A stretch of 64,000 nucleotides of DNA, taken from contig DEHZ01000010.1 of assembly GCA_002352205.1 (NCBI GenBank), positions 372,245 to 436,244 on the forward strand, in the 5' to 3' direction. The notes under the pieces were generated by a model. That model was not told the DNA's origin, made no database searches, and worked only from the letters and a program-made list of their open reading frames with translations. The number at the start of each line of letters is the position of its first letter. The first letter of the stretch is position 1. This document shows, piece after piece, positions 42,973 to 52,327 of this stretch. The position numbers and the translations under genes are program-made. This DNA is from Flavobacterium sp. UBA2787 (GTDB taxonomy: Bacteria > Bacteroidota > Bacteroidia > Flavobacteriales > Flavobacteriaceae).

Positions 42973-43854
42973 TTATTTTACTGAGCAAATATAACCTAAA
43001 CGATATAAATCAAAATAGAATAGATTCGGGTTTTTACTCAAAATGTTTCTTTTTAAAAATTGCTCAAAAATGTTGAAAATAATTTTTGTTGCAAGAATTA
43101 ATCTGTATTTTTTAATTTTTTTATAATGGGATAGCAATGGATTCAATTGCTCAATGTCTATTTTATCTGCTAAAAGTCTCTTTCTGGAAACAACACTTTG
43201 TAACGATTTTTCGAAAAAGACTTCATTGGTTTCTAATCCAAGATGGAAAATGGAATTATCAATATGATGAATAGAAATTTTTCTTAAAAAAAGTTGATAG
43301 GCAAAGTAGATGTCCATGCCATAGAACTTCTCTTTTTCATCATAATTTAATTCTAAAAACAACTTTTTCTGAATCATCATATTACCTGAAAAAACGTATT
43401 GATATGGCTTTTTAGATCTAAATTCTGGTGATTTTTCTTCTCTTTCTTTGCCGTATTTATAACGTAATGTTGTTGGTGACTCCGGTTGTTTTTTTTCATA
43501 TTTATAGCCACCAAAAATTACAGCGTTTGTCTCATTTATGGAACTAATATAATTTTTTATAAAGTTTTCAGTTTCCGGAATAACATCGGCATCTAAAAAT
43601 AAAACCCAATCAAATTTAGCTTTTTCGGCCAGAATTTGTCTGGTTTTTGTTCTTCCAAAATTCGTTTCATTTTCACTATAAAAACAATGAGTTAATTTTT
43701 TAATTTTTGGATTTTCAAGTTGAAATTGGTTTACCGAATTATCATCCAAACAAATAATTTCAAACTCAATGCTACAATTCATACATTGTTGATGAATGTT
43801 TTGAACAAGTTCAAAAACAGTGTTGTTATATATTGGAATGAGAATGGATAACAT
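42973..43854 (-). CDS. Glycosyltransferase family 2 protein
   Basis: A 293-residue GT2 enzyme. MLSILIPIYNNTVFELVQNI opens the fold, FDWVLFLDADVIPETENF provides DxD, and KEKFYGMDIYFAYQLFLRK the acceptor-side acidic motif (G-M-D in place of ED). A positively charged C-terminal region may bind the membrane. Middle gene of the three-GT2 operon. Specificity unknown. Confidence 0.88.
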   Translation of the reverse strand: MLSILIPIYNNTVFELVQNIHQQCMNCSIEFEIICLDDNSVNQFQLENPKIKKLTHCFYSENETNFGRTKTRQILAEKAKFDWVLFLDADVIPETENFIKNYISSINETNAVIFGGYKYEKKQPESPTTLRYKYGKEREEKSPEFRSKKPYQYVFSGNMMIQKKLFLELNYDEKEKFYGMDIYFAYQLFLRKISIHHIDNSIFHLGLETNEVFFEKSLQSVVSRKRLLADKIDIEQLNPLLSHYKKIKKYRLILATKIIFNIFEQFLKRNILSKNPNLFYFDLYRLGYICSVK

Positions 43855-43856
43855 AG

Positions 43857-44591
43857 TTATATTTTAAATAAACCATACTTAAAAATACACCAAATTGCTC
43901 TAAAACCATCTTTCCAACTGATTTTTTTTCCTTCTTCATACGTTCTTCCATAATAGGATATTCCTACTTCATAAATTCGAATACGCTTTACACGTGCTAT
44001 TTTTTGGGTAACTTCAGGCTCAAAACCAAATCGTTTCTCTTTTAGATTAATTGATTTCAAAATCTGTGCATCAAATAATTTATAGCAGGTTTCCATATCT
44101 GTCAAATTCAAATTGCTAAACATATTTGAGAGAAACGTTAAAAATCGATTACCAATTGTGTGCCAAAAAAACAAAATTCGATGAGGTTTCCCACCCATAA
44201 AACGAGAACCATAAACCACATCGGCATGCCCTTCTAAAATAGGTTTTAGCAAAATGTTGTATTCATTCGGGTCATATTCCAAGTCGGCATCCTGAATGAT
44301 AATATAATCTCCGGTAGCTTTTGCTATTCCGGTGTGAATAGCGGCTCCCTTTCCTTTATTAAAATCATGTTTGTAATAGAGAATGATAGTGTCCGGATTC
44401 GCAGATTGATAACTAAGCAAAGCATTTTCTGTATCATCAGTAGAAGCATCATTTACGACGATGATTTCTTTTAAAATGTTATCGGACAATTCAACTAGCT
44501 TAACTTTATTCAAAATTAAATGAATCGTTTGAGCTTCGTTGTAAGCCGGAATAATAATTGATAATTTTTTTGGACTGCTTTTGTTTTCCAT
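43857..44591 (-). CDS. Polyprenyl-phosphate sugar transferase-like GT2
   Basis: A 244-residue GT2 enzyme resembling dolichol/polyprenol-phosphate mannose or glucose synthases (DPM1-like). [71 protein letters not shown] (DxD) and [43 protein letters not shown] are typical of that branch. It lacks C-terminal membrane helices, like soluble DPM1. It would supply a lipid-linked monosaccharide, perhaps for the GT-C-like protein encoded divergently next door (inference). Confidence 0.9.
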   Translation of the reverse strand: MENKSSPKKLSIIIPAYNEAQTIHLILNKVKLVELSDNILKEIIVVNDASTDDTENALLSYQSANPDTIILYYKHDFNKGKGAAIHTGIAKATGDYIIIQDADLEYDPNEYNILLKPILEGHADVVYGSRFMGGKPHRILFFWHTIGNRFLTFLSNMFSNLNLTDMETCYKLFDAQILKSINLKEKRFGFEPEVTQKIARVKRIRIYEVGISYYGRTYEEGKKISWKDGFRAIWCIFKYGLFKI

Positions 44592-44610
44592 AGAATTGAA
44601 AATAATGTCC

Positions 44611-44631
44611 TATTTTTGACTATTATTTTTG
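44611..44631 (+). promoter_or_regulatory. Two -7 elements before the GT-C-like gene
   Basis: TATTTTTG occurs twice (44611-44618 and 44624-44631), both exact. Start codon follows at 44684. No well-placed TTG, so support is partial. Confidence 0.4.
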
Positions 44632-44683
44632 ATTGAGCAATTTAGCTTTTTTCAACAAATAGTAAACTTATTTATTAAAATTT

Positions 44684-45931
44684 ATGACACTTTTTTTTAA
44701 AAAGTACCCTTATCAATTGCTTTTAATTTTTGTTGGTATAATCTGGCTGCTCATTTTATGTGGTTTATTAGATATTCATCTGCAAAAGATAATTTTTCCT
44801 GATGCAGGAAATTATAATGAATCTGCTACTAATTTGTATTGGCATTTACGTGGACATTGTTATAGACCACTATTGATGGCCTCCATTTACGGATTTCCTT
44901 TACTATTTGGAGCTTCGGATACAGATTTGTACGGCATTGCAACTTATATTAATATAGTTTTATGGTTGATTTTAATTGTGTTAATGTTTGAAATAATACA
45001 GCATTATGTTTCAAAAAAAATAGCATTTTGGCTTTCGTTGTTATTTGTTTTTTCTGTTGGAATTACATTATTTAACTTTCATTTGTTAGCCGAAATTCCT
45101 TTTCTTTTTTTTCTGATTTCAAGTTTTTATTTTCTACAAAAATATAGTCAAACTAAAGTTGTAAAATGGCTGGTTATAGCTTTGTCAATTCTTGTTTTGA
45201 GTATGTTGATTAAGCCGGGGAGTAAGTTTTTTGCCATTCTATTACTAATTTATTTTAGCAAAATACTTGTCTTACATTACAAACAAAAAGTGATGATTTT
45301 CCTTTATGTATCCATTCTGCTTTGTCTTACACAAGCGGCTGGATTAAAATATCAATTTGGTGATTTTACAATTAGTTATATTGATAATGTAACCTTTCAC
45401 AACTATTTATTTTCTAAAGCAGATTGCTATCGAAAAGGAGTAGAATATACACAGATAGATAATCCGAGAGCGGAATATTTATTCACGAAAAAAGTGCATG
45501 AACAAAAGAAAATAGCAAAAGAAGATATTTTAGAACAGATTCAGAATAATAAAATCAATATAGTAAAGGCTTATTTTCATAATTTCACTTGGAATTCTTT
45601 ATCCGGAAATATTATAATTAATTCATATTCAAATGTTTTAAATGATTCGAATTTTCCAAAAATACAAAGTAGTTTATACTGGATTTCAAAGTACCAAAAC
45701 AGAATGATGACGGTTTTAGGAATTGTTTTGAGTTTATTTACCCTAATAAAATATTACAGAAAAGATGTGTTTTTATTTTTCACTGCTCTTTTAGTAATTT
45801 ATATCATCGGAATATCAGGAATTTCAAGCGATCAAGGTGATCGTTTCCATATCATTACCTATCCGTTTACGCTAGTTTTGTTAGCCAATTATTTAAAATC
45901 TAAACCGTTCTTTGCACCACTTCAAAAATAG
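44684..45931 (+). CDS. GT-C-like integral membrane protein
   Basis: A 415-residue protein with about 9-10 hydrophobic segments. The first extracytoplasmic loop contains PDAGNYNESATNLYWHLRGHCYRP, with acidic residues in the place where GT-C enzymes (GT39/PMT-like) have their catalytic Asp. This is suggestive but not decisive, and no full family motif is visible. Context (adjacent to a polyprenyl-P-sugar synthase-like gene on the opposite strand) fits transfer of a lipid-linked sugar in the periplasm. The 3' end overlaps the convergent ftsE-like gene by 32 bases. Confidence 0.7.
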   Translation: MTLFFKKYPYQLLLIFVGIIWLLILCGLLDIHLQKIIFPDAGNYNESATNLYWHLRGHCYRPLLMASIYGFPLLFGASDTDLYGIATYINIVLWLILIVLMFEIIQHYVSKKIAFWLSLLFVFSVGITLFNFHLLAEIPFLFFLISSFYFLQKYSQTKVVKWLVIALSILVLSMLIKPGSKFFAILLLIYFSKILVLHYKQKVMIFLYVSILLCLTQAAGLKYQFGDFTISYIDNVTFHNYLFSKADCYRKGVEYTQIDNPRAEYLFTKKVHEQKKIAKEDILEQIQNNKINIVKAYFHNFTWNSLSGNIIINSYSNVLNDSNFPKIQSSLYWISKYQNRMMTVLGIVLSLFTLIKYYRKDVFLFFTALLVIYIIGISGISSDQGDRFHIITYPFTLVLLANYLKSKPFFAPLQK

Positions 45932-46583
45932 TGCTGTCTTCACATTTCAATGTTTTCGATGGAAATTTCATAATCAAGGCATAATCATGCGTGCACATAA
46001 TAATCGTTTTACCGTTTTGATTGATTTTTCGTAATACTTCCATAACTTCTACACTAGTTTGCGGATCAAGGTTTCCTGTCGGCTCATCGGCTAAAATTAA
46101 TTCAGGATCGTTTAACAAAGCTCTTGCAATGGCTACTCGTTGTTGTTCACCACCCGAAAGTTGGTGTGGCATTTTGTGAAGCATGGATTTCATACCTACT
46201 TTTTCCATCACTTCATCAATCTTTTGTTTCATTTCGGCTTTTTCAATCCAACCGGTTGCTTTTAGAACAAATTCAAGGTTGTCAAAAATACTTCTGTCCG
46301 GTAACAATTTAAAATCCTGAAAAACAATCCCGATTTTTCGTCGCAGATACGGAATATCTTTTTCTTTTAATTTGGCTAAATCAAAATCTACAATCGAACC
46401 TTCGCCTTCTGTTAATGGTAAATCAGCATAAAGCGTTTTCATAAAACTACTTTTCCCGGAACCGGTTTTTCCAATAACATATATAAAATCTCCACGGTTT
46501 ACTTCCAAAGAGACATTTTTTAAAATCATGTTTTGTTCCTGAAAAATATTGACGTTTTTTAAAGAAGCGATTGTATTCGACAT
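45900..46583 (-). CDS. ftsE: ABC transporter ATP-binding protein FtsE-like
   Basis: A 227-residue ABC ATPase. Walker [10 protein letters not shown] at 38-46, signature [16 protein letters not shown], Walker [15 protein letters not shown] and the switch His in CTHDY are all intact. The overall pattern ([50 protein letters not shown]) matches FtsE, the partner of FtsX in septal peptidoglycan hydrolase control. ftsX is not adjacent, as is common in Bacteroidota. It could also be a LolD-like ATPase, but the sequence is closer to FtsE. Confidence 0.88.
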   Translation of the reverse strand: MSNTIASLKNVNIFQEQNMILKNVSLEVNRGDFIYVIGKTGSGKSSFMKTLYADLPLTEGEGSIVDFDLAKLKEKDIPYLRRKIGIVFQDFKLLPDRSIFDNLEFVLKATGWIEKAEMKQKIDEVMEKVGMKSMLHKMPHQLSGGEQQRVAIARALLNDPELILADEPTGNLDPQTSVEVMEVLRKINQNGKTIIMCTHDYALIMKFPSKTLKCEDSTIFEVVQRTV

Positions 46584-46601
46584 AAATTATAATTTAAGTG
46601 G

Positions 46602-46631
46602 TAAAAGTACTAAGTTAACGATGGTTTTCAA
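46602..46631 (-). promoter_or_regulatory. Promoter for ftsE
   Basis: Minus-strand TTG (46631-46629), 19-base spacer, TACTTTTA (46609-46602), one mismatch in the -7 element, about 18 bases before the ATG at 46583. Confidence 0.6.
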
Positions 46632-46653
46632 AATTTTATTTTACTTCATGCAT

Positions 46654-46694
46654 AAACTTCAACTTTCAAACTAGTAATTCGCAACCGGCAACTT
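46654..46694. repeat. Heptamer-like array (TTCAACT/GGCAACT)
   Basis: CATAAAC, TTCAACT, TTCAAAC, TAGTAAT, TCGCAAC, CGGCAAC, TTTAAG at seven-base spacing between ftsE and the TPR gene. Confidence 0.6.
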
Positions 46695-46762
46695 TAAGAA
46701 TTGTTTAAAACCTTGTTCATAATAAACACAACCATTACCTCGTTACTACACAAAGCAAACCC

Positions 46763-46770
46763 TAAATTTG
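46763..46770 (+). promoter_or_regulatory. -7 element for the TPR gene
   Basis: TAAATTTG, exact TAnnTTTG, 23 bases before the ATG at 46794. -33 not clear. Confidence 0.5.
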
Positions 46771-46793
46771 TAAATTAAACAAAACTGAATCCC

Positions 46794-49700
46794 ATGCAAA
46801 AGAAAAATTGGTTTATTTTCCTATTTTGGATAACGGTAAATTTCACTGCTTTAGCCCAAAAAACAGAAATTTATACTCATGACTTAAAAGAGTATAATCG
46901 TGCCATTGAATTATACAAAGAAAAACAATATCAATCGGCTCAAATTATTTTCAAGAAAGTCAGTGAAGAAAAGGCTAATGACGAAGTGCAATCAGATTGT
47001 GCTTACTACATCGCCAATTGTGCCATTCGCCTTAATCAACCGAATGCCGATTTGTTAATGGAGAAATTCGTAGCGGATTATCCAACCAGTTCCAAACACA
47101 ATCAAGCCTTTATTGAAGTAGCTCATTATTATTTTGATGAAGGAAAATTTCCGCAAGCATTGCAATGGTTTGAAAAAGTAGATGAAAGCAATCTGACAGC
47201 CGGTGAACGTGAACGATTTAATTTCCAAAAGGGATATGCCAATTTTACCGGAGGAAAGAAAAAAGAAGCGACCAGTTATTTCAATAAAGTTGTCAATTCT
47301 AAAGAATACGGCTCGCAAGCAAAATATTATTTAGGGTACATGTCATATGAAAAAGACGATTATAAAGTAGCCAACGAATATTTTGAGCAAGTAGAAGGTG
47401 AGCAGAAGTACAAAGAAAAAATGTCCTACTATCAAGCAGACATGAACTTTAAACTCGGGAATTTTCAAAAAGCAATCGATTTAGGAATTGCTGCGATGGC
47501 AAAAAGTGATGCCATGGAAAAATCAGAGTTAAACAAAATTATCGGCGAAAGTTATTTCAATTTGAAACAATATGATAATGCCATTCCTTACCTAAAAAAT
47601 TACAAAGGAAAAAAAGGAAAGTGGAGTAATACCGATTATTATCTTTTCGGATATTCCTACTACAAACAAGGTGATTATGAAAATGCGATTAATCAATTCA
47701 ATAAAATTATCAACGGAAATGATGGTGTTGCTCAAAATGCCTACTATCATTTAGGAGAAAGTTATTTAAAAACAGACAAAAAGCAACAAGCGTTGAATGC
47801 GTTTAAAAATGCGTCGGAAATGGAATTTGATTTAAAAATTCAAGAAGATGCTTTTTTAAATTATGCTAAATTGAGTTACGAAATCGGAAATTCATACCAA
47901 ACTATTCCTGGTGTTTTGTCAGCTTTTTTGGAAAAATACCCAAACAATCCAAACAAATTAGAAGTAGAAAATTTGTTGATTAATTCATTCATTACTTCAA
48001 AAAATTACAGAGGAGCGTTAGAATTAATTGAAAAAAGTAAAAATTTCTCGAACAAAGCGGCTTATCAAAAAGTTACTTTTTATAGAGGTTTGGAATTATA
48101 TACCGATGGTGATTTTACAGAAGCCATGAAAATGTTTAAAAAATCAATTGCCGAACCAAGAGATGCAAAATTCACCGCTCGTGCCACTTTCTGGAAAGGT
48201 GAAACAGAGTATGTGTTGGATAATTTTGCTGATGCAATGCTTACATTCAAACAATTTACTGGTTTTGCGGAAGCTAAATCAACTCCGGAATACAAAAACA
48301 TCAATTACAACATTGGTTATACGCACTTCAAGTTGAAAGAATACGATCAAGCGGCAACCTATTTTCAAAACCATATTGATGCTGTAAAAGATGATAAAGT
48401 TCGTTTGAACGACAGTTATTTGCGAATGGGTGATAGTCATTTTGTATCTGCAAAATATTGGCCGGCAATGGAAGCTTACAACAAAGCCATTGAAATGAAA
48501 GGTGTTGATGCCGATTATGCCGCTTATCAAAAAGCATTGAGCTACGGATTTGTAAACAGAAATGACAAGAAAATTGAAGATTTGAATTTATTCCTAAAAA
48601 ATTATCCAAAATCACAATACCGTGATGATGTTTTGTTTGAATTAGGAAACACTTATACCAACAATAACAAATCAGATTTAGCTCTTAAAACGTATGATCA
48701 GTTAATTAGTGAATTCAAAAATGGTTCGTTTGCAGCGAAAGCTATTTTGCGTCAGGGATTGATTTATTACAACGATAATAAACCGCAATTGGCCATTACA
48801 AAACTGAAAAAAGTAGCTGCAGAATACCCAAGAACTCCGGAATCGTTAGAAGCGGTGAACACGGCTCGTCAAATTTATGTAGATACCGGAAATGTAAATG
48901 AATATGCCGATTGGGTAAAAACACTTGATTATGTTGAAGTTTCCGATGCCGATTTAGACAATACTTCGTATGAATCCGCAGAAAAACAATATTTGCAAAA
49001 CAACCCAAAAGGAGCAATTACCGGATTTAGTAATTATGTAACTCGTTTTCCAAACGGAATTCATTCGCTGAAAGCTAATTTCTATTTAGCTCAATTGTAC
49101 TTTGCAGATGGTTTAGAAAATAATGCCATTCCACATTATGAATTTGTAGCTTCCAAACCAAGAAGTGAATTCACCGAACAAAGTTTAGCTCGTTTAACAG
49201 AAATTCATTTAAAGAAAAAAGATTATGCTAAAGCCATTCCGGCCCTAAAACGCTTGGAAACAGAAGCCGATTTCCCTCAAAACATCACTTTTGCACAATC
49301 TAATTTGATGAAATCGTATTATGAGCAAAAAGACTATACCAATGCGGTTTTGTATGCCGATAAAGTGTTAGCCAATCCAAAAGTAGATGACAGAATCAAA
49401 AGTGATGCTCAAATGATTGTAGCTCGTTCTGCCATTAAAACCAATGATGAAGCGAAAGCAAAAGCAGCTTATGTCAAATTACAAACCATTGCAAAAGGTG
49501 AATTGGCTGCCGAGGCTTTATATTATGATGCTTATTTTAAAAATAAAGAAGGTAAATATGAACCATCAAACGTTGTTATCCAAAAATTAGCAAAAGACTA
49601 TTCGGGTTACAAATATTTTAGTGCAAAAGGATTGACATTAATGGCTAAGAATTTTTACGCTTTAAACGACAGCTTCCAAGCAACTTACATTTTAGAAAGT

Positions 49701-49808
49701 GTGATTAAAAATTTCACCGATTATTCGGATGTAGTGGAAGAAGCTCAAAAAGAATTAGATGCTATTAAAGCAGAAGAATCAAAACGTAATTCATCCATTC
49801 AAAACTAA
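46794..49808 (+). CDS. Large tetratricopeptide repeat protein
   Basis: A 1004-residue exported protein. Signal peptide MQKKNWFIFLFWITVNFTALAQ (cut near 22), then TPR and TPR-like units throughout: LYKEKQYQSAQIIFKKVSEE (about 38), GKFPQALQWFEKVDE, DYKVANEYFEQVEGE, GDYENAINQFNKIING, KSDLALKTYDQLISEFKNG, KDYTNAVLYADKVLANPKVDD, among others. TPR arrays of this size in Bacteroidota sit at the periplasmic or outer-membrane side and bind partner proteins. The following gene, 25 bases on, encodes an outer-membrane barrel protein, a recurrent pairing. Exact partner unknown. Confidence 0.9.
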   Translation: MQKKNWFIFLFWITVNFTALAQKTEIYTHDLKEYNRAIELYKEKQYQSAQIIFKKVSEEKANDEVQSDCAYYIANCAIRLNQPNADLLMEKFVADYPTSSKHNQAFIEVAHYYFDEGKFPQALQWFEKVDESNLTAGERERFNFQKGYANFTGGKKKEATSYFNKVVNSKEYGSQAKYYLGYMSYEKDDYKVANEYFEQVEGEQKYKEKMSYYQADMNFKLGNFQKAIDLGIAAMAKSDAMEKSELNKIIGESYFNLKQYDNAIPYLKNYKGKKGKWSNTDYYLFGYSYYKQGDYENAINQFNKIINGNDGVAQNAYYHLGESYLKTDKKQQALNAFKNASEMEFDLKIQEDAFLNYAKLSYEIGNSYQTIPGVLSAFLEKYPNNPNKLEVENLLINSFITSKNYRGALELIEKSKNFSNKAAYQKVTFYRGLELYTDGDFTEAMKMFKKSIAEPRDAKFTARATFWKGETEYVLDNFADAMLTFKQFTGFAEAKSTPEYKNINYNIGYTHFKLKEYDQAATYFQNHIDAVKDDKVRLNDSYLRMGDSHFVSAKYWPAMEAYNKAIEMKGVDADYAAYQKALSYGFVNRNDKKIEDLNLFLKNYPKSQYRDDVLFELGNTYTNNNKSDLALKTYDQLISEFKNGSFAAKAILRQGLIYYNDNKPQLAITKLKKVAAEYPRTPESLEAVNTARQIYVDTGNVNEYADWVKTLDYVEVSDADLDNTSYESAEKQYLQNNPKGAITGFSNYVTRFPNGIHSLKANFYLAQLYFADGLENNAIPHYEFVASKPRSEFTEQSLARLTEIHLKKKDYAKAIPALKRLETEADFPQNITFAQSNLMKSYYEQKDYTNAVLYADKVLANPKVDDRIKSDAQMIVARSAIKTNDEAKAKAAYVKLQTIAKGELAAEALYYDAYFKNKEGKYEPSNVVIQKLAKDYSGYKYFSAKGLTLMAKNFYALNDSFQATYILESVIKNFTDYSDVVEEAQKELDAIKAEESKRNSSIQN

Positions 49809-49833
49809 ATTGAGACCACAAAAAATAAACAGT

Positions 49834-51600
49834 ATGAAGATTTCAAATCGATATAAATTAACAATTGCAGGTTTACTTTTAATAAGCCAAATTGGATTTG
49901 CTCAAAAGAAAGACGAGAACATCGGAACCGAAGTGGTAAACGTTGTTAAGCCTTATTCTGCAACCATTTCAGATGCGTTTAAAGTGAAAGAAACACCATC
50001 CTTAGACGATGATGATAACTCTAAAAAAGAAACAATTCAATACAACATTTTTTCTTTTCCGGTAGCTTCTACATTCACACCGGCCAAAGGAAAAGCAGCG
50101 GGTGTTGATAAGCCTAAAAAAGAGAAATTATTCAGCAATTATGCCACGTTAGGTTTTGGAAATTATGGTAGAATTATTGGCGAATTATTCGTAACAGAAC
50201 AATTGAGCCGTTCGGATTATGTGGGTGGAATGTTGCGTCACCACTCTTCGCAAGGAGGAATTGAAGAAGCGATTTTAGATGATAAATTCTACAACACCTC
50301 TTTGGATTTAACGTATGGAAGTCAGCAACGGAATTTCAATTGGAATGCCGATTTAGGTTATCAACACCAAATTTATAATTGGTACGGAATTGATCAAGCC
50401 TATTTCAACAGAGACGAAGCTTTTTATGTGGCAATCGATCCATCACACACCTATCATAACTTTTATTTAGGTGGAAAAATTGGTTTTGAAGACAGTTTTT
50501 TCACTGGAGCCAGTTTAAAATACAATCGTTTTTGGGATAATTACGGATCGGCCGAAAATCGTTTTTTGGTAAAGCCTTCGTTTGAATTTGATATCATGGA
50601 TGCTGCCGTTAAAACCAATGTAATCGTAGATTATGTTTCCGGAAGTTTCGAACGCAATTATTTTAATTTGAATGAAATTAAATATGGTTTCACCAATTTC
50701 GGATTGAATCCTTCCATTTCTTTAACGCAGGATGATTGGGCTTTTGATGTGGGTGTTTCATTGTTTTACAGTGCCGATTTAGAACATAGCGAAAGTAAGT
50801 TTTTTATCTATCCAAACATCACAGCTTCCTATAAATTAGTAGGCGATTTGATGATTTTTTATGCCGGAGCCGATGGAAATTTACAACAAAATTCTTATCG
50901 TGATTTCACCAATGAAAATCCATTTTTATCACCAACATTATATATAGGTCCAACCAGCAAACCTTATGATGTTTTTGCAGGCTTAAAAGGTAAATTAGCC
51001 GGAAATGTAAGTTATAATGTGCGTGGTTCATACATGCAAGAAAACGATAAGGCTCTGTTTAGAAATAATGCGTTTCCGTTGGCTGTAGATCCTGCTTTAC
51101 CAAATAATGTTGAACCTTATGCTTTTGGAAACTCGTTTGATGTGGTGTATGATGATGTAAAAACATTGAGCTTTTTTGGAGAAGTAAAAGCTGATTTGTC
51201 TAAAAATATTTCAGCCGGAATCAATGGAACTTTCAGAAGCCTTTCTGCAAAAGATGAAGCAGAGGTATGGAATTTACCGTCCATCACTTTTGGAGCCAAT
51301 GTAGATGCGATCATTACTGAAAAATGGTATGCGGGATTGAATTTATTCTTTGTTGGAGAAAGAAAAGACCAAGTTATTGCACCGGATATTTTGAATGATC
51401 CTGCTTTTTATGCTTTCACAACTAAAACCTTAGACAGTTATTTTGATGTGAATGCTAACGTAGGTTATAAATACAACGAACGTTTGACCTTGTTTTTAAG
51501 AGGAAACAACTTGTTCAATCAATCGTATGAAAAGTGGATGAATTTCCCGGCACAACAAATTCAAGTGGTTTTGGGAGCGAATTATAAATTTGATTTTTAA
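49834..51600 (+). CDS. TonB-dependent receptor-like outer membrane barrel protein
   Basis: A 588-residue outer-membrane protein. Start chosen at the ATG at 49834 (MKISNRYKLTIAGLLLISQIGFAQ, a clean signal peptide). An upstream in-frame ATG at 49759 would overlap the TPR stop at 49808. After a short N-terminal region (VVNVVKPYSATISDAFKVKETP) come many amphipathic strands ending in a C-terminal ...QVVLGANYKFDF with terminal Phe. No plug domain or TonB box is seen, so it is a partial, receptor-like barrel rather than a full TonB-dependent transporter. Likely functions with the TPR protein. Confidence 0.85.
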   Translation: MKISNRYKLTIAGLLLISQIGFAQKKDENIGTEVVNVVKPYSATISDAFKVKETPSLDDDDNSKKETIQYNIFSFPVASTFTPAKGKAAGVDKPKKEKLFSNYATLGFGNYGRIIGELFVTEQLSRSDYVGGMLRHHSSQGGIEEAILDDKFYNTSLDLTYGSQQRNFNWNADLGYQHQIYNWYGIDQAYFNRDEAFYVAIDPSHTYHNFYLGGKIGFEDSFFTGASLKYNRFWDNYGSAENRFLVKPSFEFDIMDAAVKTNVIVDYVSGSFERNYFNLNEIKYGFTNFGLNPSISLTQDDWAFDVGVSLFYSADLEHSESKFFIYPNITASYKLVGDLMIFYAGADGNLQQNSYRDFTNENPFLSPTLYIGPTSKPYDVFAGLKGKLAGNVSYNVRGSYMQENDKALFRNNAFPLAVDPALPNNVEPYAFGNSFDVVYDDVKTLSFFGEVKADLSKNISAGINGTFRSLSAKDEAEVWNLPSITFGANVDAIITEKWYAGLNLFFVGERKDQVIAPDILNDPAFYAFTTKTLDSYFDVNANVGYKYNERLTLFLRGNNLFNQSYEKWMNFPAQQIQVVLGANYKFDF

Positions 51601-51637
51601 TTTTTTCTTAACCACCAAATACAGAAAGATTTTCACA

Positions 51638-51675
51638 AAGTCCGCAAAGTTTTATCGAACCTTGCGGACTTTTTT
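51638..51675 (+). terminator. Terminator after the barrel gene
   Basis: AAGTCCGCAA and TTGCGGACTT form a 10-bp stem with a 14-base loop, followed by a T run. Confidence 0.85.
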
Positions 51676-51676
51676 A

Positions 51677-51705
51677 AACTCAGCAACTCAGCAACTCAGC
51701 AACTC
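51677..51705. repeat. Octamer tandem repeat AACTCAGC x3.6
   Basis: Three perfect eight-base units AACTCAGC plus AACTC sit directly before the next start codon (51709). Confidence 0.8.
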
Positions 51706-51708
51706 TAA

Positions 51709-52152
51709 ATGAAACAAAAAATAATTCAACACTATTCCAACTTTATCCAAACCAAAATCGATTCACTTCGGCAAATGATTGCTGATTTAACCGAAGATGC
51801 AAAAAACGATGCCAAGGGTTCAGCAGGCGATAAACACGAAACGACTCTGTCAATGATGCATTTGGAACAAGAAAAGTTGAATCAAAAGTTAAAAGAATTT
51901 TTAGAAGCCAAAGCTATTTTTGAGTCGATTGATTTTGAAAAAAACAATACAAAAGTTTCTCTTGGAAGTTTAGTTTTAGCCAATGATGTTTATTTTTTAA
52001 TTTCAGTCAGTTTGCCAAAAGTTGAACTAGAAGAGAAGACTATTTTTGCCATATCTCCACAAGCTCCGTTAGCCCAAAAATTAATCGGAAGGGATTTAGG
52101 TGATTCAATTGAAGTAAATCAGCTGAATTATACAATCAATGACTTGGAATGA
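51709..52152 (+). CDS. GreA/GreB C-terminal-like protein
   Basis: A 147-residue cytosolic protein. The N-terminal half is a probable coiled coil (YSNFIQTKIDSLRQMIADLTEDAKNDAKGSAGDKHETTLSMMHLEQEKLNQKLKEFLEAKAIF, about 10-72). The C-terminal half (VSLGSLVLANDVYFLISVSLP... and FAISPQAPLAQKLIGRDLGDSIEVN) resembles the FKBP-like C-terminal domain of transcript-cleavage factors GreA/GreB. The coiled coil carries acidic residues that might play the tip-loop role, but it does not look like a normal GreA. May bind RNA polymerase's secondary channel (inference). Some databases annotate relatives as '3-oxoacyl-ACP synthase', which the sequence does not support. Confidence 0.75.
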   Translation: MKQKIIQHYSNFIQTKIDSLRQMIADLTEDAKNDAKGSAGDKHETTLSMMHLEQEKLNQKLKEFLEAKAIFESIDFEKNNTKVSLGSLVLANDVYFLISVSLPKVELEEKTIFAISPQAPLAQKLIGRDLGDSIEVNQLNYTINDLE

Positions 52153-52327
52153 TTTTTAGATTTTTAAAGTTTTCAATATAATTCAATTGCTTTTAGTTTC
52201 ATATTTTGTGTTTATTCGTTTTTTAAGTTTTAATTTATAACTAAATTATCAATTTGTGTTTACATAAATAAACATATTTATCATTTTTGCTTCATCAAAT
52301 AAAGTATAATTAGAAAAGCAAAATAGT

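Noticed and set aside
35455-46000. Prophage or genomic island ends
   Set aside because: Despite strand mosaicism no integrase, tRNA target site, direct-repeat att site or clear base-composition boundary could be seen.
51677-51705. CRISPR-like array
   Set aside because: Repeats are eight bases with no spacers, and there are no cas genes; no CRISPR array was found anywhere in the window.
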